Origin: Nocardiopsaceae bacterium
GTDB taxonomy: Bacteria; Actinomycetota; Actinomycetes; Streptosporangiales; Streptosporangiaceae
Length of the DNA: 45,451 nucleotides
Assembly: GCA_017354375.1 (NCBI GenBank)
Contig: JAFMRC010000007.1
Location: 1 to 45,451, forward strand
Direction of reading: 5' to 3'
Shown here: in pieces, positions 40,563-45,451 of the stretch
Layout: every line of letters starts with the position of its first letter
Numbering within the stretch: position 1 is the first letter of the stretch
Program-made: the position numbers and the translations under genes
The notes under the pieces: generated by a model
What the model saw: only the letters and a program-made list of their open reading frames with translations
Told to the model about the DNA's origin: nothing
Databases searched by the model: none

Positions 40563-41377
40563 ACAGGCTGGGCGAGCTCGAGCGGGCTATCATGGAGGTC
40601 CTCTGGCGGACCGAGGTTCCCCTCACCGTGAGAGAGGTCAGCAACGGGCTGAGCCAGCGCAATCTGGCCCACACCACCGTGATGACGGTGCTCGACCGGC
40701 TTGCGAAGAAAGGATTCGCGCGCAGGCAGCGAGACGGCCGCGCCTGGAGGTATCGTCCTGCTGAGACGCGCGAGGCATACGTGGCGGAACTTATGCTGAC
40801 CGCACTGGAGCAGACCGGCGATCGTGACGCGGCGCTCGCGAGGTTCGCGCGGAGCGTGTCCGGACCCGAGGCGATCGTGTTGCGCGAGGCTCTCGCTGAG
40901 CTCGACGCTTCAGCCGATGGCGTGGTTCCGGGCACCGCGGTTCCTGGCACCGTGATGCGATCGCAGACCGAGGGAGATACCGGGATTCAGTTATGGGGAG
41001 CCTGGCCGACGCGACTTTGCTCGCCGTGCTCGCCATCGGAAGCCTGCGGGGCGCTGCCGCGCTGCTGCGCGCCCGATGGCCGCTACGCGCTCCGGCGACC
41101 GCGATCCTGCTGTGGCAGGCCCTGGGCCTGGCCGGCGGCCTCGCGACGGTGGGTGCGCTACTGGCGGTCGGTGCCGATGGAGCCGGGGTCGCCGGGATCG
41201 GGGTCGGCGAGGCCGGGACCGCTCGCCCAGGGGTCGTGGGCGAGCTGGCGTCGCTGGCCCAGCGGCCTGCCGGGCAGCTGGCGGGCTCCCGGGAGCCAGT
41301 TCTCCTCATCCTGGTCCGGGTTGGGTGCCTGCTCGCCGGGATCGCGCTGTTCGCGGTGCTGTGCTGGGTGCTGGTGA
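40559..41377 (+). CDS. BlaI/MecI/CopY-type repressor with run-on C-terminus
   Basis: Winged-helix repressor that normally is cleaved by, or responds with, a membrane M56 peptidase. Residues 1-130 are family-typical (GELERAIMEVLWRTEVPLTVREVSNGL; LAHTTVMTVLDRLAKKGFARRQRDGRAWRYRP; ALARFARSVSGPEAIVLREALAEL). The family ends here, near 40950. Instead the frame stays open for about 130 further codons, mostly inside the M56 gene in another frame, giving Trp/Cys/Pro-rich nonsense; a TGA in the +1 frame at about 40951 fits a lost stop or frameshift. GTG start overlaps the DMT stop. A 15-base duplication lies just at the normal end (40925-40954). Confidence 0.85.
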   Translation: MNRLGELERAIMEVLWRTEVPLTVREVSNGLSQRNLAHTTVMTVLDRLAKKGFARRQRDGRAWRYRPAETREAYVAELMLTALEQTGDRDAALARFARSVSGPEAIVLREALAELDASADGVVPGTAVPGTVMRSQTEGDTGIQLWGAWPTRLCSPCSPSEACGALPRCCAPDGRYALRRPRSCCGRPWAWPAASRRWVRYWRSVPMEPGSPGSGSARPGPLAQGSWASWRRWPSGLPGSWRAPGSQFSSSWSGLGACSPGSRCSRCCAGCW

Positions 41378-42006
41378 TGGCGTTCGTCACGGCCGTGCAG
41401 GCGCGGCACCGCCAGCGGGAACTGCTCGCGCTGCTCGCGCACGGCGACCCGAAGGCACCAGGCGCGCTCGTCGTCGATTACCCGGCCGCCGCCGCGTACT
41501 GCCTGCCCGGCATCAAGTCCCAGATCGTGGTCAGCGCCGGCACCCTGGACCTGCTCGCTCCCGCCGAGCTGGCCGCGGTGCTCGCGCACGAGCGCGCCCA
41601 TGTCCGCGCCCGGCACGACCTCGTGCTGATCCCGTTCACCTCACTGCGCCGGGCGTTTCCGCGATCGCGGGTGATCCGCCAGGCGCAGGGGACGGTCGCA
41701 TTGCTGGTGGAGATGATGGCCGACGACCGGGCGCTCCGCGTCCCGGCCAGGGGTACTCACGCCGAGGGAAGGACCCTGCTGGCGCGGGAACTGGCGACCG
41801 CCCTGTTGCGGTTCGGCACCGCCTCTTCCGGCAACGCCCCCGCGCCGGCCGGCGCGCTCGCGATCGCGGCCGAGGGTGACCTCACCGCCCGGGTGAACCG
41901 CCTGCTCGCCCCGCCGCGACCGCTGTCCCGCGCGGTCCGGGCGACGGTCGTCCTGGGCGCGGCCCTCCTGGTCGTGCTCCCCTTCCTCCTCCTGACCGCC
42001 CCGTAA
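40993..42006 (+). CDS. M56-family membrane metallopeptidase (BlaR1/MecR1-like sensor)
   Basis: 337 residues; partner of the BlaI-like repressor. Several hydrophobic segments, the zinc motif HERAH in LAAVLAHERAHVRARHD, a downstream Glu/Asp in MMADDRALR, a DYPAAAAYCLPG motif before it and a C-terminal anchor (VVLGAALLVVLPFLLLT). No beta-lactam-sensing domain is seen, as in the short actinomycete members. It would cleave the repressor or an unknown protein at the membrane. A large part of the 5' end overlaps the abnormal BlaI tail. Confidence 0.88.
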   Translation: MGSLADATLLAVLAIGSLRGAAALLRARWPLRAPATAILLWQALGLAGGLATVGALLAVGADGAGVAGIGVGEAGTARPGVVGELASLAQRPAGQLAGSREPVLLILVRVGCLLAGIALFAVLCWVLVMAFVTAVQARHRQRELLALLAHGDPKAPGALVVDYPAAAAYCLPGIKSQIVVSAGTLDLLAPAELAAVLAHERAHVRARHDLVLIPFTSLRRAFPRSRVIRQAQGTVALLVEMMADDRALRVPARGTHAEGRTLLARELATALLRFGTASSGNAPAPAGALAIAAEGDLTARVNRLLAPPRPLSRAVRATVVLGAALLVVLPFLLLTAP

Positions 42007-42020
42007 GCCCGAGTACAGAG

Positions 42021-42072
42021 AAGATCTTGGAGGATTTCCGGTAGCGGGGTACTGGTTCCACACCAAGATCTT
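42021..42072. terminator. Inverted repeat between convergent genes, probable terminator
   Basis: AAGATCTTGG (42021-42030) pairs with CCAAGATCTT (42063-42072) and the inner GGA/TCC bases extend it with a small bulge; the loop is large (about 32 bases). It lies between the M56 stop and the convergent DUF2516 stop. Confidence 0.5.
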
Positions 42073-42088
42073 TGCAGCCTGCTGCCGG

Positions 42089-42436
42089 TTACCAGGGGCC
42101 GTAGGGGCCGTTGCTGCCGCCGCGGCCGTTGCGGAATTCCCTCACCTTGGGGCGGACATCGACCAGGTAGATCGCGGCCGCGACGAACGCGGCGACCGCC
42201 AGGATGTCCACGGGGGACGTCCCGTACGCGGCACCGTAGGCGCCGATGACGAAGGCGACGCCGAGGATGAGCAGCCAGATCTTCTTGGTCTGCTTGCCCG
42301 CCGCGGCGAACGCCTGAGCCGGCCGGGTAATCGCGTCGATGAAGGCCCACGTCTCCACCACGAACGCGGCCAGCGTGAGAGCTAGGAAGAAGTATGCGAG
42401 CGGGGCGTACGCTCCGCCACCGAGAAGTCCGACCAC
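42089..42436 (-). CDS. DUF2516 small membrane protein
   Basis: 115 residues with three hydrophobic segments (YFFLALTLAAFVVETWAFIDAI; IWLLILGVAFVIGAYGAAYG; DILAVAAFVAAAIYLVDVRP) and the DUF2516 hallmarks (FIDAITRP, KKIWLLILG, VDVRPKVRE). The function is unknown; it is common in actinomycetes next to a small XRE regulator, as here. The C-terminus is Gly/Asn-rich. Confidence 0.85.
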   Translation of the reverse strand: MVGLLGGGAYAPLAYFFLALTLAAFVVETWAFIDAITRPAQAFAAAGKQTKKIWLLILGVAFVIGAYGAAYGTSPVDILAVAAFVAAAIYLVDVRPKVREFRNGRGGSNGPYGPW

Positions 42437-42484
42437 GACATCACGCTACCTTCTGCGACGGCCTACGACGGCCTACGACGACGA

Positions 42485-42931
42485 TCAAGAGAGGTCATCG
42501 GGCCCTGGGGAATCCGTAGGCGCCTCCGGCTCAGAGGGCTCGGATGACTCGGAGGACTCAGAGGACTCGCGTATCACCGACACGACCTCGGCGGTCGTCG
42601 CCGTGGGCCCGCTCTCCCGCCTGAACGACTCGTAGATCTCGATCAGCACCTGCTTCTGCCGCTCGGACAGCTGCGGGTCCGACATCAGCGCCGACCGGAC
42701 GCCCGAGTCGGCCGGCCGGTCATCCAGGATGCCGGCCTGCACGTACAGCGCCTCCGAGGAGATGCGCAGGCCCTTCGCGATCTGCTGCAGGATGTCGGCA
42801 CTCGGCTTGCGGAGCCCGCGCTCGATCTGGCTCAGGTACGGGTTCGAGACACCGGCCTGCTCGGCGAGCTGGCGCAGCGAGATCTTCGCCTGCTCGCGCT
42901 GCTCCTTGATGTAGTCCCCGATGCCGCTCAT
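42485..42931 (-). CDS. XRE-type helix-turn-helix regulator
   Basis: 148 residues. HTH_3 in residues 5-62 (GDYIKEQREQAKISLRQLAEQAGVSNPYLSQIERGLRKPS), then DILQQIAKGLRISSEALYVQAGI, a middle segment on metal-free helices and an acidic Ser/Glu tail (SESSESSEPSEPEAP). It is a family conserved beside DUF2516 in actinomycetes; target genes unknown. Probably cotranscribed with DUF2516 (gap about 48 bases). Confidence 0.9.
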   Translation of the reverse strand: MSGIGDYIKEQREQAKISLRQLAEQAGVSNPYLSQIERGLRKPSADILQQIAKGLRISSEALYVQAGILDDRPADSGVRSALMSDPQLSERQKQVLIEIYESFRRESGPTATTAEVVSVIRESSESSESSEPSEPEAPTDSPGPDDLS

Positions 42932-43007
42932 GGTTCCATCCTAGTCCGGGTGCTTGCAATAGCAAATCATCAAGCAAGCATGAGCCCGGCTCGGGATTCA
43001 GAACTCG

Positions 43008-43099
43008 AGGCTGGGGTTCGGGGTTCAAGGCTGGGGTTCAGGGCACAAGGCTGGGCTCGGGGCTCCGGGGCTGGGACTCGGGGCTCGGGCTCGGGGCTC
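43008..43099. repeat. Degenerate G-rich repeat of about 20 bases
   Basis: Five imperfect units around GGCTGGGGTTC-GGG and GGCTCGGGGCT follow each other in the gap between the XRE regulator and the kce-like gene; the last touches its stop. They give long G runs on one strand. Nothing else is seen in this gap. Confidence 0.7.
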
Positions 43100-43919
43100 A
43101 GCGAGCGATGCCGAGGAACTCGCGGGCTTCGGCCGTGTTCATGGGGGGCCGCTGGGCGAGCTCGGCCGCCCGCGCCGCCCGCTGGACCAGTTCGGCGTTG
43201 GACGCGACGGGGCGGCCCTTCGCGTAGCTGAGCGTATCCTCCATGCCGACCCGCAGGTGGCCACCCGCCGCCAGCGCGCCCAGCAGCACGGGCAGCGTGG
43301 TGCGGCCCACCCCGGTCGCCGACCACGTCGCGCCCTCCGGCAGCGCCGCCACCGCCGCCACCAGGGTAGGCACGTCTCCCGGCATGCCGCCGGGGACTCC
43401 CATTACCAGGTCGCAGTGCACGTGCCCGCCGGCTGGCGGCCCGAACTCGCGGAGCAGCCGGCGCAGCGTCGCGACGTGCCCGAGGTCGAACAGCTCGAAC
43501 TCCGGCACCACGCCACGTTCCTGGGTGAGCTGGTACAGGTCCTTGATGAACCCCCACGGGTTGGCGAACACGTCGTCGCCGAAGTTCACCGTCCCGCAGG
43601 TCAGGGAGCACGCGTCGGGCGCGGCGTCGAGGACGGCCAGCCGGGTTTCGAAGCCGTCGGTCACCGCGCCGCCGGTGGACAGCTGGACGATCAGGTCCGT
43701 CTTGGCGCGCAGCGCGGCGACCGTGTCCTTGAGCCGCCCGACGTCCAGCGTCGGCCTGGCGTCGTCGTCCCTGATGTGCACGTGGATGACCGCCGCGCCC
43801 GAAGCCTCGCAGGCCACTGCCGTTTCGGCCAGCTCGTCCAGGGTCACCGGGAGGGCCGGGACCGATGCCTTGTCCGCCTCCGCGCCGGTAGCCGCAACCG
43901 TGATCAGGGTGCCCGTCAT
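43098..43919 (-). CDS. BKACE-family protein (3-keto-5-aminohexanoate cleavage enzyme-like)
   Basis: 273 residues of the DUF849/BKACE fold. These zinc enzymes condense a beta-keto acid with acetyl-CoA to give acetoacetate and a CoA ester. Family marks are the N-terminal TVAATGAE, AAVIHVHIRDD (metal His pair), IVQLSTGG, PEFELFDLGH, and HCDLVMGVPGG. KCE itself acts in lysine fermentation; most actinomycete relatives have other substrates, so only the family is called. ATG at 43919 has AAGGAG eight bases upstream. Confidence 0.88.
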   Translation of the reverse strand: MTGTLITVAATGAEADKASVPALPVTLDELAETAVACEASGAAVIHVHIRDDDARPTLDVGRLKDTVAALRAKTDLIVQLSTGGAVTDGFETRLAVLDAAPDACSLTCGTVNFGDDVFANPWGFIKDLYQLTQERGVVPEFELFDLGHVATLRRLLREFGPPAGGHVHCDLVMGVPGGMPGDVPTLVAAVAALPEGATWSATGVGRTTLPVLLGALAAGGHLRVGMEDTLSYAKGRPVASNAELVQRAARAAELAQRPPMNTAEAREFLGIAR

Positions 43920-44033
43920 CGCGTCGCTCCTTCTCGTCTCGTGCCGCTCAGCCTCATGCGGCTCATCGCGCTCGTGCCGTCACCTGGCCGCCGTCACCCC
44001 GCCGCCACCGGGCTCGCCGTCACTTGGTCGCCG

Positions 44034-44855
44034 TCACCGGGCCGCCGTGACCTGGGCCAGGTGCTCTCTGGCGAACGCCAGGGATTCCGCGAGGTCGGCG
44101 AGCCGGGCCTCCCGCGTCAGGGCCCGGCGGGTATTCACCTCGGCGACCACCGCGCCCCGGTAGCCGGTCGCGGCCAGCCCGCGCAGCAGTTCGGCGCAGG
44201 GCTGCTTGCCCCGGCCGGGCACGAGGTGCTCATCGGGCACCGGGCCGCTCGACACCCCGGTCCCGTCGGCGAGGTGGACGTGCGAGAGCCGGCCGCCGAG
44301 GTCGTTGGCCATGGAGATCGCGTCCGAGGCGGACGCGGCGGTGTGCGACAGGTCGAGGGTGACGGTCGGGACATCGAGATCCACCGGGTTCCAGTGCGGC
44401 GCGTACCCGGAGACCTCCGCGGTGCCCGCCCTGATCGGGAACATGTTCTCCACCGCGAACGTGACGCTGGTCTCCTCAGCGATCTTCGCCATGCCCCGCT
44501 CGAACCCGCGCACGAACTCGCGCTGCCAGCGGAACGGCGGGTGCAGCACGACGGTTCTCGCGCCAAGCCGCTCGGCCAGCTCGCTGGCCTTGACCAGCTT
44601 GCCCCACGGCTCGCGGCCCCACACCAGCTGAGTGAGCAGCAAGCTCGGCGTGTGCACGGCGAGCACCGGTACCTGGTGGTAATCGACCAGCCGCTCCAGG
44701 GCCTCGGCGCTCTGACTGACGGGATCCGTGTAGACCATGACCTCGATGCCGTCATAGCCCAGCCGGCTAGCCGCCTCGAAGGCGTCCGGAGTGCGCTCGG
44801 GGTAGACGGACGAGGTGGACAGCACGACGGGAATCGCGGGTAGCCCGGCCAACAC
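44034..44855 (-). CDS. Sugar phosphate isomerase/epimerase-like TIM-barrel protein
   Basis: 273 residues of the xylose-isomerase-like TIM barrel (AP_endonuc_2). It shows [30 protein letters not shown], an HTPSLLL loop, [18 protein letters not shown] (metal Glu), LDLSHTA, and HVHLADGTG (metal His pair), followed by VPGRGKQP. The substrate is unknown. GTG 44855 or the adjacent TTG 44852 could start; GGAGGGAGG is just upstream. It runs in the same direction as the kce-like gene with a 115-base gap containing GGCCGCCGTCAC-type repeats. Confidence 0.85.
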   Translation of the reverse strand: MLAGLPAIPVVLSTSSVYPERTPDAFEAASRLGYDGIEVMVYTDPVSQSAEALERLVDYHQVPVLAVHTPSLLLTQLVWGREPWGKLVKASELAERLGARTVVLHPPFRWQREFVRGFERGMAKIAEETSVTFAVENMFPIRAGTAEVSGYAPHWNPVDLDVPTVTLDLSHTAASASDAISMANDLGGRLSHVHLADGTGVSSGPVPDEHLVPGRGKQPCAELLRGLAATGYRGAVVAEVNTRRALTREARLADLAESLAFAREHLAQVTAAR

Positions 44856-44870
44856 GCCTCCCTCCGCTAT

Positions 44871-44917
44871 TTCCTCCCCAGCTTATGTGCTCCCTGACCG
44901 TTCCTCCCCAGCTTATG
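44871..44917. repeat. Two exact 17-base direct repeats
   Basis: TTCCTCCCCAGCTTATG is present at 44871-44887 and 44901-44917, a 30-base period. It lies between the epimerase-like gene and the IS66 end. It looks like a small duplication near an insertion, not a CRISPR array. Confidence 0.7.
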
Positions 44918-44962
44918 CGGGGCACCGTCGTTCGCGTGGAGGATAAGTGCTGCATACCGTAA

Positions 44963-45451
44963 CTATTCAGCCTGAGTGTGGACCCGTTTCTGCTGGCAGG
45001 CATGCGTGAAGCGCGCATGGTGGTGACGGGGCGGGCTGGCTGCGGCTAAGCCGGGGCAGGCGGACGGGGGGAGCCAGGGGCCGCTGGTGAACAGGCGGGT
45101 GAGGGCATCGAGGGGCTGGATGCCCCACTTGGCGGCGGTGGAGAGGTAGGAGCGGACGATCGCGTAGTCGGCGAGGCCCAGGAGGGTGCGCCAGTGGCCG
45201 CCGGAGGCGTGCATCTGGACCTTGGCGTGGCGCAGGTCGCGCTCGGCCTGGTTGCTGGTGAACGGGACGGCCAGGTCGGTGATGAAGCGGAGGATCATGT
45301 CCTCGCTGCGGCTGAACCGCGTCGCCAGGCTCAGCCCGTCGGAGGCGAGCCTTCCCTTCCGGCCCTGGTTCGCAGCGATGCCGTCGCGGGCCGCGGCGCG
45401 GCAGGCGGCGCGGATGGCCTCCTGCTCCTGCCCGCCGAGCCTGGCCTGGCC
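44963..45451 (-). mobile_element. IS66-family transposase, C-terminal part (cut by window edge)
   Basis: About 162 residues in view, entering from the right edge, in frame without a start in the window. The C-terminal DDE region shows ILRFITDLAVPFTSNQAERDLRHAKVQ (catalytic Glu in QAERD), SGGHWRTLLGLADYAIVRSYLSTAAKWG and the PLDALTRLFTSGPWLPP ending typical of IS66 transposases. The last about 35 residues are divergent. A GTAACTATTCAG sequence at 44959-44970 resembles the terminal inverted repeat of such elements, so the element probably ends there. The rest lies outside the window; integrity is unknown. Confidence 0.85.

Noticed and set aside
44871-44917. Possible CRISPR repeats (TTCCTCCCCAGCTTATG, CCCC...GGGG symmetry)
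   Set aside because: Only two copies with a 30-base period, too short for repeat plus spacer; no cas genes and no leader in view.

Overview
The window is high-GC DNA with GTG starts, ATGA-type gene overlaps, paired XRE/DUF397 regulators, CarD, MshA (mycothiol) and a PhoR-PhoP (SenX3-RegX3) pair. This points to a filamentous actinomycete, possibly Streptosporangiales or a relative; the lineage is inferred and not proven by the sequence.

Region 1 (1-15622) is the right part of a nonribosomal peptide cluster. The first synthetase enters from outside the window and reads A-T-C-A-T. The second reads C-A-T-thioesterase and then continues, in one polypeptide, into a 12-helix-type MFS exporter. A convergent pair (GHMP/threonine-kinase-like enzyme and cysteine-synthase-like PLP enzyme) looks like a 2,3-diaminobutyrate-type precursor module. 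A divergent operon encodes an MbtH partner, 4-hydroxymandelate synthase and 4-hydroxyphenylglycine aminotransferase. Together they predict an exported peptide containing hydroxyphenylglycine, an Asp-like residue and perhaps a diamino acid. No visible A domain has a hydroxyphenylglycine code, so the loading modules and hydroxymandelate oxidase should lie to the left of the window.

Region 2 (15623-20705) is accessory DNA. It holds a degenerate tRNA-like sequence, a truncated gene remnant, a two-gene module of unknown function, an APH(6)-type phosphotransferase beside a nucleotidyltransferase remnant, and small unknown or SMI1/KNR4-type proteins.

Region 3 (20761-27888) is a secreted carbohydrate-active operon (GH16, GH27, then a lysozyme-like protein with a seven-repeat propeller). 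It is divergent from a PAS-type signalling protein, which is followed by a GH4 glucosidase and a small Cys-pair protein.

Region 4 (28033-42006) is mostly conserved chromosome: rlmB, ispF, carD, phoP, phoR, gpmA, mshA, a YbjN protein, a DMT transporter and a BlaI/M56 pair. It is interrupted by a DUF2637 membrane protein and an XRE/DUF397 pair. The PhoR homologue has no visible membrane segment, and phoU and ispD are not in their usual neighbouring places.

Region 5 (42089-45451) has DUF2516, an XRE regulator, a BKACE-family enzyme, a TIM-barrel epimerase-like protein and the end of an IS66-type transposase cut by the window edge.

A recurrent oddity is that three genes (GH27, XRE/DUF5753, BlaI-like) lack a stop where their family normally ends, and run out of frame far into the next gene.
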